Below, one piece after another: positions 18,021 to 27,159 of a stretch of 43,041 nucleotides of DNA. Under the pieces are notes generated by a model. It was not told the DNA's origin and made no database searches. It worked only from the letters and a program-made list of their open reading frames with translations. Source of the stretch: Gammaproteobacteria bacterium (GTDB lineage Bacteria; Pseudomonadota; Gammaproteobacteria; Pseudomonadales; CAMLJR01); NCBI GenBank assembly GCA_029265075.1, contig JAJUJZ010000010.1, forward strand, positions 1 through 43,041, given 5' to 3'. A program made the position numbers and the translations under genes. Position 1 is the first letter of the stretch, and each line of letters opens with the position of its first letter.

Positions 18021-18917
18021 TCAGCCGCGCTTCGGGGCGAGTGACTTCAGCAGCTCGACGAAATTGAGGGTGGCCGGTGACGGCTGCTCGCGCTGCCAGA
18101 CCAGCGCCAGCGTCAGCACCTCGTAAAGGCCAACCACCGGTTTGAACACGACGCCTGGCAGCCACGGCTGCGGCGACCCCGAGACGATGAATGCCACCGC
18201 CATGCCGGTGGCCACCAGATTGAGGATGGTCGCTTCACTGTCAGCCTCCTGCACGATGCGCGGAGTCAGACCGGCCTGCAGGCATTGCCGCATCAGGCGT
18301 TCGGCAAAATAGGCATTCTTCTCCCGGCTCAGCCAGATAAACGGCTCGGCAGTCAGATCGGCAAGCTCAATATGACTGCGGTCAACCAGCGGATGGGAGG
18401 GGGCGATGGCCAGATAGAAACGATCCTCGGCGATTGGCCAGGCATCCAGATCCGGGTCCAGCTCCTGCGGCAGATAAATAAATCCCGCATCCAGTTCGCC
18501 GGCACGCAGCGCCGCCCGCTGACCCGGTGAGGTCATCTGCGTAAGCCGGACCTCCACCTCGGGATAGCTGGCGCGGAACTGGCTGACAGCCTGCGACAGC
18601 AGCGGCGCGCGTCCCGCCGTTTCCCGGAAGCCCAGCCGCAGCGCACCGAGCTGACCGCGCGCTGCCAGCCGGGCGCGCTCTGCCGCAAGATCCAGCTCGC
18701 GCAACAACTGACGCACGTCGCGCAGGAAACTGCGTCCGGCTGCCGACAGCCGGACCCGGCGCCGAACACGGTCGAAGAGCGCACAGCCGAGTTCCGCTTC
18801 CAGCGCAGCAATCTGCTTCGACAGAGCCGACTGGGCGATGTCGAGGCGAGCGGCCGCGCGGTGGAAGTTCTCCTCTTCCGCAGCGGCGACGAAATAGGTC
18901 AGACGACGCAGATCCAT
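18021..18917 (-). CDS. LysR-family transcriptional regulator
   Basis: 298-residue regulator with the LysR winged helix-turn-helix (residues 1-60: RRLTYFVAAAEEENFHRAAA then AQSALSKQIAALEAELG) and a periplasmic-binding-like effector domain (about 90-290). The helix-turn-helix wording resembles BenM/CatR-type members, often aromatic-responsive, but the effector is unknown. ATG at 18917 gives the canonical MDLRRLTYF start; the longer TTG reading adds nine residues, and neither has a good ribosome site. It diverges from cysC across 140 bases containing a long dyad (18940-18967). Possible targets: itself, cysC-sat, or the convergent transporter. Confidence 0.93.
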   Translation of the reverse strand: MDLRRLTYFVAAAEEENFHRAAARLDIAQSALSKQIAALEAELGCALFDRVRRRVRLSAAGRSFLRDVRQLLRELDLAAERARLAARGQLGALRLGFRETAGRAPLLSQAVSQFRASYPEVEVRLTQMTSPGQRAALRAGELDAGFIYLPQELDPDLDAWPIAEDRFYLAIAPSHPLVDRSHIELADLTAEPFIWLSREKNAYFAERLMRQCLQAGLTPRIVQEADSEATILNLVATGMAVAFIVSGSPQPWLPGVVFKPVVGLYEVLTLALVWQREQPSPATLNFVELLKSLAPKRG

Positions 18918-18939
18918 GCGCAGATGATAACCAAACGGA

Positions 18940-18967
18940 ATCAACTTAGTCTGAAATGCATGTTGAT
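18940..18967. promoter_or_regulatory. candidate LysR-type operator
   Basis: ATCAAC (18940-18945) and GTTGAT (18962-18967) are perfect inverted arms 16 bases apart, 22 bases upstream of the LysR start codon in the divergent gap with cysC. Position fits LTTR autoregulation; the arms do not exactly give the T-N11-A core, so assignment is tentative. Confidence 0.35.
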
Positions 18968-19057
18968 GGCACTGGCCTCCCCGGACGATACTTGTCCGCC
19001 TTTTCGCGGCGCTTTGCCGCGCTCAGACCCCCCGCACTTCCCAACTGAGACGCTATC

Positions 19058-19678
19058 GTGACCAAACAGATTGCTACGAATGTCCACTGGCATGAGGGCG
19101 AAGTGACCCGTGCCGATCGCAACCGTCTGCTCGACCAGAAAGGCGCCACCATCTGGTTTACCGGACTGTCTGGCAGCGGCAAGAGCACTGTGGCGGTCGC
19201 ACTGGAAAAAGTGCTGACCGAACGCGGCAAGCTCGCCTACCGGCTGGATGGCGACAATGTACGTCTCGGCATCAACAAGAACCTCGGCTTCTCGGCGGAA
19301 GATCGGGCTGAAAATATCCGTCGTATCGGCGAGGTCGCCAAGCTGTTCGTCGACGCTGGGGTGATCGTGCTGTCGAGCTTCGTCAGCCCCTATCGCGCCG
19401 ACCGCGACCTGGTGCGCAAGCTGCACGCCGATGCCGGCATGGACTTCATCGAAGTGTTTGTCGATGTGCCGCTGGAAGAGGCCGAGCGGCGCGACCCGAA
19501 AGGTCTCTACAAGAAGGCGCGCGCCGGCGAAATCAAGAACTTCACCGGCATCGACGACCCTTATGAAGCACCGCTCAACCCGGAGCTGGTACTGCCCAGC
19601 CACCAGATGTCGCTGGAAGCCGAAGTCGCTGCCGTGCTCGAGATTCTCGAGCAACGCGGCGTGCTGCGCGGCGCCTGA
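19058..19678 (+). CDS. cysC: adenylylsulfate (APS) kinase
   Basis: Phosphorylates APS to PAPS in sulfate assimilation. The 206-residue protein has the Walker A motif GLSGSGKST (36-44), LDGDNVRLGINKNLGFS (APS-binding), EDRAENIRRIGEVAKL and SSFVSPYRADRD containing the family's conserved serine, then GLYKKARAGEIKNFTGID with a lid region. Length is typical (about 200). The start is GTG; TIWFTGLSGSGKS follows at the expected distance. It is followed 59 bases later by sat, and the pair probably forms one transcript making PAPS from sulfate in two steps. Confidence 0.96.
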   Translation: MTKQIATNVHWHEGEVTRADRNRLLDQKGATIWFTGLSGSGKSTVAVALEKVLTERGKLAYRLDGDNVRLGINKNLGFSAEDRAENIRRIGEVAKLFVDAGVIVLSSFVSPYRADRDLVRKLHADAGMDFIEVFVDVPLEEAERRDPKGLYKKARAGEIKNFTGIDDPYEAPLNPELVLPSHQMSLEAEVAAVLEILEQRGVLRGA

Positions 19679-19737
19679 CCTTCTGCAGACGCGGGTCCCG
19701 ACGGCCCGCTGCTGACCCCACAACGGAGCTGACCCCG

Positions 19738-20925
19738 ATGATCAAACCCCATGGTGCCGACGAGCTGAAGCCACTCTTCGTCTACGACACAGATCAGCAT
19801 CACGCACTCATTCAGGAAGCAGAAACGCTGCCCTCGCTGCTGCTCAACTCGGCTGCCGCTGCCAATGCGGTGATGCTGGGCGCTGGCTATTTCACACCGC
19901 TGCCGGGCTACATGAATCTGGCCGACGCTCTCAGCGTGGCCGAGAAGCTGCACACCACCGACGGTCTGTTCTGGCCGATTCCGATCGTCAACCTCACCAA
20001 GGACAGTTCGGTGCAGGCCGGCAACCGTATCGCCCTGCGCGATCCGAACGTCGAGGGCAACCCGGTGCTGGCGATCATGGATATCGAAAGTGTCGAGCAG
20101 GTAAGCGACGAGCAGATTCGCTTCATGGCTGAGCACATCTTCGGCACGCTGGATGAGAAACATCCCGGCGTCGCGGTCTTCACCAGCCTCGGCAACACCC
20201 TGCTCTCCGGTCCAATCCAGGTGCTGAACTTCAGCTACTTCCAGACCGACTTCCCCGACACCTTCCGCACCGCCGTCGAGATCCGCAACGAGATCATCGA
20301 ACGCGGCTGGAAAAAGGTGGTTGCCTTCCAGACCCGCAACCCGATGCACCGCGCGCACGAAGAGCTGTGCCGCATGGCGCAGGAGCGCCTCGGCGCCGAC
20401 GGCATCATCATCCATATGCTGCTGGGCAAGCTGAAAGCGGGCGATATCCCGGCGCCGGTGCGCGACGCCTGCATCCGCAAGATGGCCGAGCTCTACTTCC
20501 CGCCGAATACCGTGATGATCACCGGCTATGGCTTCGACATGATGTACGCCGGCCCGCGCGAGGCGGTGCTGCACGCCATCTTCCGCCAGAACATGGGCGC
20601 CACCCACTTCATCGTGGGGCGTGACCACGCCGGCGTGGGCGATTACTACGGTCCGTTCGATGCACAGACCATCTTCGACGAGAAGGTGCCCGCCGGCGCC
20701 CTGCAGATCGAACTGTTCCGTGCCGACAACACCGCCTACTCGAAGAAACTGAACAAGGTGGTGATGATGCGCGAAGCGCCGGATCACACCCCGGACGACT
20801 TCATCACGCTCTCCGGCACCAAGGTCCGGCAGATGCTGGGTCAGGGCATTGCCCCGCCGCCGGAGTTCTCCCGCCCCGAAGTGGCACAGATCCTGATGGA
20901 CTACTACCGCTCCATCGGCGGCTGA
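19738..20925 (+). CDS. sat: sulfate adenylyltransferase (ATP sulfurylase), Sat type
   Basis: Forms APS from ATP and sulfate. This is the single-subunit Sat/Met3 family, not the GTPase-coupled CysDN type. The 395-residue protein has a PUA-like N-terminal domain and the catalytic domain with QTRNPMHRAHEEL (198-210; nucleotide-binding HxxH), then GRDHAGVGDYYGPFDAQ and SGTKVRQMLGQGI near the end. GGAG is about nine bases before the ATG. Sat-type enzymes serve both assimilation and the oxidative dissimilatory pathway; pairing with cysC and absence of apr/dsr genes here favours assimilation. Confidence 0.96.
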   Translation: MIKPHGADELKPLFVYDTDQHHALIQEAETLPSLLLNSAAAANAVMLGAGYFTPLPGYMNLADALSVAEKLHTTDGLFWPIPIVNLTKDSSVQAGNRIALRDPNVEGNPVLAIMDIESVEQVSDEQIRFMAEHIFGTLDEKHPGVAVFTSLGNTLLSGPIQVLNFSYFQTDFPDTFRTAVEIRNEIIERGWKKVVAFQTRNPMHRAHEELCRMAQERLGADGIIIHMLLGKLKAGDIPAPVRDACIRKMAELYFPPNTVMITGYGFDMMYAGPREAVLHAIFRQNMGATHFIVGRDHAGVGDYYGPFDAQTIFDEKVPAGALQIELFRADNTAYSKKLNKVVMMREAPDHTPDDFITLSGTKVRQMLGQGIAPPPEFSRPEVAQILMDYYRSIGG

Positions 20926-21006
20926 TGCCTCCATTGATCGGCGCTGCCACCCGCAGCGCTGATCACGCTACACTGCCGGTTGCCAACCCATCGGTCCGGA
21001 ACCGTC

Positions 21007-21468
21007 GTGCGCTCTCCACTTCACATCACCGTCATCATCATGCTCGGCCTGGTCGCCACGTTCTTTCTGGCGAGCGAGCGGCGGGAGACAGCCTATCAGG
21101 AAGCGAGCAGCCGTTATCTCGCCGCGGCCCTGCAGGACATCAGCCGCTGGGAAACGTCGGCGCTGCTGCGCTATCTGGCGCCCGAGGCGCGCAGAACCGT
21201 CACCGGCCAGCAGCTCGAGACACTGATCGCACGCTACCGCGTGCTGGGTGAGTTCGAGCGTCTCAGTGAACTCGAACTGCAGCGGCTGTCGATCCTGTCC
21301 GGCTGGTTCGGCGGCCCCCGGCTGCTTGGTTACCGCGGCGAAGCCCGCTTCGCCAACGGCACTGCCCACCTCACCGCAACCCTGAAAGTCGACGACGATG
21401 CCGGCCTGTCCATCTACAACCTCAACTTCAGCAGCCCGCTGCTGGAAACTGCTCCAGCCGCGCCCTGA
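21007..21468 (+). CDS. membrane-anchored protein of unknown function
   Basis: Not recognised. The 153-residue product (from GTG 21007) has one N-terminal membrane helix (ITVIIMLGLVATFFLA, about residues 6-21) that would anchor it as a type II protein or act as an uncleaved signal. The rest is periplasmic: a helical, Arg/Glu/Leu-rich part (ASSRYLAAALQDISRWE to about 95) and a short beta-rich end (ARFANGTAHLTATLKVDDDA). An in-frame TTG at 20980 would add nine polar residues. No cysteines or obvious catalytic residues were seen. It lies 81 bases after sat in the same direction and may share its transcript by chance rather than function. Confidence 0.7.
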   Translation: MRSPLHITVIIMLGLVATFFLASERRETAYQEASSRYLAAALQDISRWETSALLRYLAPEARRTVTGQQLETLIARYRVLGEFERLSELELQRLSILSGWFGGPRLLGYRGEARFANGTAHLTATLKVDDDAGLSIYNLNFSSPLLETAPAAP

Positions 21469-21569
21469 AGCAACCTCCCGCTGACCACCAAGCGCCTGCA
21501 CAGAACACTTTATAAACGCCCGGCGGTGCGGCATAGTGGTGTCACCCAATCATGAGTGAGGGAACAACC

Positions 21570-21983
21570 ATGGCCAGGATTCTGCAAGAGTTCAAAGAAT
21601 TCGCGGTAAAGGGCAATGTGATCGACATGGCAGTTGGGATCATCATTGGCACCGCCTTTACCAAAATCGTCTCATCGCTGGTAGCGGATGTCGTCATGCC
21701 ACCCATCGGGCTGGCGATCGGCGGTGTTGATTTCAGCGATCTCGTCGTCGTGCTCCGCGAAGCAGTGGGCGATGAGCCCGCCGTAACGCTTGCCTACGGA
21801 CGCTTCATTCAGACCATCATCGACTTTCTGATCGTCGCCTGGGCAGTTTTTATCGGCGTTAAAGCGATCAACAACCTCAAGCGCAAGCAGGCGGCCGAAC
21901 CGGTCCCCGAAGTGCCGCCCGCACCCACGCCGGAGCAGCAACTGCTCACCGAAATTCGCGATCTGCTGAAAGTGCAGCGCTGA
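21570..21983 (+). CDS. mscL: large-conductance mechanosensitive channel
   Basis: Inner-membrane pentameric channel that opens on hypo-osmotic shock. The 137-residue product has the amphipathic N-terminal helix ([20 protein letters not shown]), TM1 with [20 protein letters not shown], a periplasmic loop, TM2 ([20 protein letters not shown]) and a cytoplasmic C-terminal helix after a Pro-rich linker. The 18-bp-downstream ATG (21570) is chosen over ATG 21552 because GAGGGA sits six bases before it and the protein then begins [11 protein letters not shown] as in the family. It converges on ntrC. Confidence 0.97.
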   Translation: MARILQEFKEFAVKGNVIDMAVGIIIGTAFTKIVSSLVADVVMPPIGLAIGGVDFSDLVVVLREAVGDEPAVTLAYGRFIQTIIDFLIVAWAVFIGVKAINNLKRKQAAEPVPEVPPAPTPEQQLLTEIRDLLKVQR

Positions 21984-21999
21984 CATCCTGCCCTGCGTT

Positions 22000-22024
22000 G
22001 CAGCCCGGTCTGTCGCCGGGCTGC
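22000..22024. terminator. bidirectional hairpin between mscL and ntrC
   Basis: Perfect 9-bp stem (GCAGCCCGG / CCGGGCTGC) with a 7-base loop in the 44-base gap between the converging mscL and ntrC genes. No strong T-tract on either side, but position and symmetry fit a shared terminator. Confidence 0.6.
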
Positions 22025-22027
22025 GGC

Positions 22028-23461
<1,434 letters not shown>

Positions 23462-23472
23462 GGCGGCTCCCG

Positions 23473-24561
23473 TTAATGCGGATCAAGCGGTAGATAGAGG
23501 GAAAAATTGGTATTGCCCGGGCGGCTGGTGCATTCGATCAGCCCGTGGTGGCGCGTCATGATCGACTGGGCGATCGACAGGCCGAGGCCGGTGCCATCGG
23601 AGCGGCCGCTGATCATCGGAAAGAACAGGGTCGGCAGCAACGCTTCCGGTACGCCCGGTCCGTTGTCGATGATCTCCACTCGCACCGCCAGCCGGTAGCG
23701 GCGCGGACCAATGGTGTACTGCCGTAACGCGCGGGTGCGCAGCGTGATGCGCGGTGCAGCAACCGGCGGATTGGCGAGTGTGATCGCCTCCACCGCGTTG
23801 CGCGCCACATTGAGGGTCGCCTGAATGAGCTGCTGTTTATCCCCGACCACTTCGGGAATGCTGGGATCGTAGTCACGCTCGAACGCAATGGCGTGGCCGT
23901 GTTCTGCTTCCAGCAGCTGTCGCACACGCTCCGTCACTTCGTGGATGTTGAGGGGCTTGCGCTCCAGCAACTGGTTCGGGCCCAGCATCTGATCGACCAG
24001 ATCCCGCAACCGGTCGGCCTCATCGATGATGACGCGGGTATAGTCGCGCAGCTCACTGTCCGGCAGTTCGCGCGCCAGCAGCTGCGCCGCTCCGCGCAGG
24101 CCGCCCAGCGGATTCTTGATCTCGTGGGCCAGGCTGCGGACCAGCGTGCGGGTGGTCTCCTGGCTGTTACGCAGACCGGCATCGCGACTGATCCGCAGCA
24201 GGCGATCGAGCGGCTGCAGTTCGATCAGCAGCGCTACCACCGACGTGCTCGCCAGCTCGCCGCCGAAGATAGGAGTCACCGCATAATCGACGGTAATCTG
24301 CTGCCCGGAGGTGAGGGTCAGCACGGTTTCGCGCTTGGTGTAGGCCGACCCTTCGCGCACCGCATCCTGCAGCTCGGCCAGCGTGTCGCCCTGCTCACAG
24401 AATAGCGCCGAGACTGGCTCGCCAAGCGCACGACTGCCAGAGATTTCGAGCAGATCCTCCGCAGCCGGGTTGACATAGCGCAGGCTGAGATTGGGCCCCA
24501 GCAGCAGGATTGCCGTCTTCAGATTGTCGAGAATATGAGGGTGGTAGCTCTCGGGGCTCAT
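23473..24561 (-). CDS. ntrB: nitrogen regulation sensor kinase NtrB
   Basis: Cytosolic histidine kinase/phosphatase that, with PII, sets the phosphorylation state of NtrC. The 362-residue protein has an N-terminal PAS domain (HILDNLKTAILLLGPNLSL, then YVNPAAEDLL), the H-box SLAHEIKNPLGGLRGAAQLL (His146), the N-box LNVARNAVEAI, and G-boxes IIDNGPGVP and GRSDGTGLGLSIAQSI. Length is typical of NtrB/GlnL (about 350-360). It lies upstream of ntrC in one unit and downstream of a sigma-54-like promoter and an NtrC palindrome in the gap to the DUF4124 gene. Confidence 0.97.
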   Translation of the reverse strand: MSPESYHPHILDNLKTAILLLGPNLSLRYVNPAAEDLLEISGSRALGEPVSALFCEQGDTLAELQDAVREGSAYTKRETVLTLTSGQQITVDYAVTPIFGGELASTSVVALLIELQPLDRLLRISRDAGLRNSQETTRTLVRSLAHEIKNPLGGLRGAAQLLARELPDSELRDYTRVIIDEADRLRDLVDQMLGPNQLLERKPLNIHEVTERVRQLLEAEHGHAIAFERDYDPSIPEVVGDKQQLIQATLNVARNAVEAITLANPPVAAPRITLRTRALRQYTIGPRRYRLAVRVEIIDNGPGVPEALLPTLFFPMISGRSDGTGLGLSIAQSIMTRHHGLIECTSRPGNTNFSLYLPLDPH

Positions 24562-24637
24562 CAGGTCTCACTGCTCTTATCGCCGGATGGCGTCAGCGTC
24601 ACCGCAATGCAATTTACAAACCACCCCCGCACAGAAA

Positions 24638-24653
24638 CGCATCGTGCCTGCCA
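24638..24653 (-). promoter_or_regulatory. sigma-54-like promoter before ntrB
   Basis: On the minus strand TGGCAGGCACGATGCG places GG and GC exactly ten bases apart, with TGGCA at -24 and TGC at -12, a close but imperfect match to TGGCAC-N5-TTGCW. It lies about 77 bases upstream of the ntrB start. An NtrC-type palindrome lies 67 bases farther upstream, the arrangement of autoregulated ntrBC. Confidence 0.6.
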
Positions 24654-24719
24654 GCCCCTTGCACGGCGCGGCTCCGGCCGCCCGCAGCCGACGTGTGGCA
24701 ATGCACCAGGAAACGATCA

Positions 24720-24736
24720 TGCACCATCGTGGTGCA
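24720..24736. promoter_or_regulatory. NtrC-binding palindrome upstream of ntrBC
   Basis: TGCACCATCGTGGTGCA is a perfect match to the TGCACC-N5-GGTGCA NtrC enhancer consensus. A further half-site TGCACC occurs at 24702-24707. Located between the DUF4124 gene and ntrB, upstream of the sigma-54-like promoter. Confidence 0.85.
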
Positions 24737-24774
24737 CGCGGTACAGCGCCACCATGGCGGCAAGAGCATCCAGC

Positions 24775-25266
24775 TCAGCGATTGCGGCCCGGCCAGTAAA
24801 CGAAGAACGACACTGCGTCCGATTTTGCCACCACTTTGCCCGCGGCATCGACGATCTCGACAGACACCACATGCGTGCCCCGCTCCAGCCGCGGAAACGT
24901 GAAGCCGGCGCCACTGCTTTCCGCCACGGGTACCTCGTCGAGGGTCATGCGCCAGCGATGCCCTTCGCGCAGCGCCGGCTCGGGCCTGACGGCGATAGTT
25001 ACCGGCACCAGCCCATTCGGAATGATTGACGGGACGACAACCTCGACGCGCTTGTATGCAGGCGCCCGGCGCGGCTCATCGGAGCGCGCCCGCGGTGTTA
25101 CCGCCGGCAGGGTATTGACCGGCGCCACTTCGACCTCCTGCGCACCCGGCGCAGGCTGATCGGTAAACAGGGGCCGGCCGCGCTCGTCCTGCTGGCGGTA
25201 GACGGTATCAGCCAGCACCGGGCCACTAGCCCACAGCACCAGCAGAAGCAGTAGTCCTTTGATCAT
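24775..25266 (-). CDS. DUF4124-domain periplasmic protein
   Basis: Exported protein of unknown function. The 163-residue product has a signal peptide (MIKGLLLLLVLWASGPVLAD, cut after ALA-like VLA), then the DUF4124 core in which DTVYRQQDERGRPLFTDQPA matches the family's Y-x-W-x-D-x-x-G-x-x-x-F-S/T-D pattern, a Pro/Arg-rich linker and a beta-sandwich-like C-terminal part (residues 85-160: PEPALREGHRWRMTLDEVPV). The neighbourhood between glnA and ntrB is a conserved position for DUF4124 proteins in several gammaproteobacteria. GGAGGA six bases before the ATG is a strong ribosome site. It is probably separate from glnA, which has its own terminator. Confidence 0.88.
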   Translation of the reverse strand: MIKGLLLLLVLWASGPVLADTVYRQQDERGRPLFTDQPAPGAQEVEVAPVNTLPAVTPRARSDEPRRAPAYKRVEVVVPSIIPNGLVPVTIAVRPEPALREGHRWRMTLDEVPVAESSGAGFTFPRLERGTHVVSVEIVDAAGKVVAKSDAVSFFVYWPGRNR

Positions 25267-25333
25267 GGCGGATCCTCCGAGCTCGCTTCAGTGTGGCCCA
25301 GCCCTCGGCCATTGAAAAGCGACCGCGCCGCAA

Positions 25334-25363
25334 ACAAAAAGCCCCGGCGGAAGGCCGGGGCTT
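25334..25363 (-). terminator. intrinsic terminator of glnA
   Basis: Perfect 10-bp stem AAGCCCCGGC (25339-25348) / GCCGGGGCTT (25354-25363), 5-base loop; on the minus strand it continues into TTTTTGTTTG. Located 40 bases after the glnA stop. The clearest intrinsic terminator in the window. Confidence 0.95.
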
Positions 25364-25402
25364 CTGTGCGGGCAGGCGTCCCTCCGCCAGCGATCAGCGA
25401 AC

Positions 25403-26809
25403 TCAGCAGCTGTAGTACATCGCGAACTCGACCGGGTGCGTGGTCATGTTGAGGCGCTCGACCTCACCACGCTTGAGGGCGATGTAGGCGTCGAGCATAT
25501 CGTCGCTGAACACGCCACCGGCCGTCAGGAAGCCACGGTCGGCATCCAGTGCGTCCAGCGCCATCTCCAGGCTGCTGGCCACGGTCGGGATTTCCGCTGC
25601 CTCTTCCGGTTCCAGATCGTAGAGATCCTTGTCGGCGGCATCGCCAGGATGGATCTTGTTCTGAATACCGTCGAGGCCCGCCATCAGCAGCGCCGCAAAG
25701 CAGAGGTACGGGTTGGCTGCCGGGTCGGGGAAGCGCGTTTCGATACGGCGGCCCTTCGGATTGGTGACATAGGGGATCCGGATCGACGCCGAACGGTTGC
25801 GCGCCGAGTAGGCCAGCATGACCGGCGCCTCGAAGCCCGGAACCAGCCGCTTGTAGGAGTTGGTGGCCGGGTTGCAGAAGGCGTTGAGCGCACGCGCGTG
25901 CTTGATAACACCGCCGATGTAGTAAAGCGCCAGCTCAGAAAGGCCTGCGTAGGCGTCACCGGCGAACAGATTCTTGCCGTCTTTGGACAGCGACTGGTGC
26001 ACGTGCATGCCTGAACCGTTGTCGCCCACCAGCGGCTTCGGCATGAAAGTCGCGGTTTTACCGTAGGCGTGAGCCACGTTGTGCACGCAGTATTTCAGGA
26101 TCTGAACTTCGTCCGCCTTGTTCACCAGCGTATTGGCGCCGACACCGATCTCGCACTGCCCCGCCGTGGCCACTTCGTGGTGGTGCACTTCGATATCCAG
26201 GCCCATTGCTTCCATCGCCTCGCACATGGCGGCGCGGATGTCGTGCAGTGAATCGACCGGCGGTACCGGGAAGTAACCACCCTTCACGCCCGGCCGGTGA
26301 CCCATGTTGCCTTCGGCGAAGTCCTTGTTCGAGGACCAGGCGGCTTCCGACGAGTTGATCGAGTAGCCCACACCAGAGATGTCGGCGTGCCACTTGACGT
26401 CGTCGAAGATGAAAAACTCAGGCTCCGGACCAAACAGCGCGGTATCGGCAATGCCGGTGCTCTTCAGGTACTCTTCGGCACGTGCCGCGATCGAGCGCGG
26501 GTCGCGGTCGTAGCCCTGCATGGTGGCCGGCTCGACCACAGTGCAGCGGACGATGATGGTCGCGTCATCGAAGAAGGGATCGAGGACGGCACTGTTGTCG
26601 TCCGGCATCAGGATCATGTCGGACTCGTTGATGCCCTTCCAGCCGGAGATCGACGAACCGTCGAACATTTTGCCCTGGCTGAACGTCTCCTCGTCGAAAG
26701 CACTTGCCGGATAGGTCACGTGCTGCTCTTTGCCGCGCGTGTCCGTAAAACGGAGGTCTACCCACTTCGCCTCGCTTTCTTTGATCAGTTGCAGTGTCTT
26801 GAATGACAT
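25403..26809 (-). CDS. glnA: glutamine synthetase, type I
   Basis: ATP-dependent synthesis of glutamine from glutamate and ammonia; dodecamer in the cytosol. The 468-residue protein has [19 protein letters not shown] (48-66), the metal-binding [26 protein letters not shown] (ATP and metal site) and [10 protein letters not shown]. Tyr397 in [10 protein letters not shown] is the site of GlnE adenylylation, so it is the regulated GSI-beta form. The ATG at 26809 gives the family N-terminus [20 protein letters not shown]; the longer reading from 26854 adds 15 unrelated residues. It is preceded by a sigma-54 promoter and two NtrC sites and followed by a strong terminator. Confidence 0.98.
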   Translation of the reverse strand: MSFKTLQLIKESEAKWVDLRFTDTRGKEQHVTYPASAFDEETFSQGKMFDGSSISGWKGINESDMILMPDDNSAVLDPFFDDATIIVRCTVVEPATMQGYDRDPRSIAARAEEYLKSTGIADTALFGPEPEFFIFDDVKWHADISGVGYSINSSEAAWSSNKDFAEGNMGHRPGVKGGYFPVPPVDSLHDIRAAMCEAMEAMGLDIEVHHHEVATAGQCEIGVGANTLVNKADEVQILKYCVHNVAHAYGKTATFMPKPLVGDNGSGMHVHQSLSKDGKNLFAGDAYAGLSELALYYIGGVIKHARALNAFCNPATNSYKRLVPGFEAPVMLAYSARNRSASIRIPYVTNPKGRRIETRFPDPAANPYLCFAALLMAGLDGIQNKIHPGDAADKDLYDLEPEEAAEIPTVASSLEMALDALDADRGFLTAGGVFSDDMLDAYIALKRGEVERLNMTTHPVEFAMYYSC

Positions 26810-26926
26810 TACAGGTATTCCTCTATCAGGTAAGTGCCGCCGCGGAGGAGCCATGGCTGCCGGCGCGGATTATATCCCTAGTAACTGAACCATACACCGT
26901 GGCTACACCGCGGTACTCGACAGGAG

Positions 26927-26942
26927 AGCAAGCTCCATGCCA
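26927..26942 (-). promoter_or_regulatory. sigma-54 promoter of glnA
   Basis: On the minus strand TGGCATGGAGCTTGCT matches TGGCAC-N5-TTGCW at all but one base, with exact GG-N10-GC spacing. Transcription would start near 26916. Equivalent to enterobacterial glnAp2. Confidence 0.88.
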
Positions 26943-27015
26943 GCGCATTGCGGCGGGCGGATGCCTGTCTCTGGCGCATTTTCCTGCGCCCGGCGCGTGG
27001 TGAATTGATTCGCGC

Positions 27016-27052
27016 CGCACCCTTTTGGTTCAGCACGCACCACAATGGTGCA
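27016..27052. promoter_or_regulatory. tandem NtrC enhancer sites upstream of glnA
   Basis: Site 1 is CGCACC-N5-GGTGCA (27036-27052), one mismatch from consensus; site 2 is CGCACC-N5-GGTTCA (27016-27032), weaker. Their centres are 20 bases apart, about two helical turns, so dimers would bind the same DNA face and could cooperate. They lie about 110-130 bases upstream of the predicted sigma-54 start. Confidence 0.8.
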
Positions 27053-27159
27053 TTCATCCCTGACGTGCGGCTGGCACTAAAACAGGTACCAGATCAGAAC
27101 CGCTCCGGCGCGCAGTGACGGGCGCGTTATAATCACCCTTTTTCCCACGGCCCGCTCCC

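Larger units (their letters stand above)
26810..27159. other. divergent regulatory region glnA / thiI
   Basis: 350 bases without a gene. It holds the sigma-54 promoter (26927-26942), two NtrC-type palindromes (27016-27032, 27036-27052), and near the other end a perfect TATAAT (27128-27133) for thiI with no good -35. The glnA leader from the sigma-54 start would be about 105 bases. No known riboswitch or glnA RNA motif was recognised in the leader. Confidence 0.7.

Noticed and set aside
19561..20934. Leftward frame of 457 codons antisense to sat
   Set aside because: His/Val/Gly-rich composition typical of the reverse complement of a coding strand; sat on the other strand is fully supported by motifs.
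26810..26926. Riboswitch or glutamine-sensing RNA in the glnA leader
   Set aside because: No conserved core of the glnA RNA motif was recognised; those are known from cyanobacteria and marine metagenomes, and the NtrC/sigma-54 elements suffice to explain regulation.
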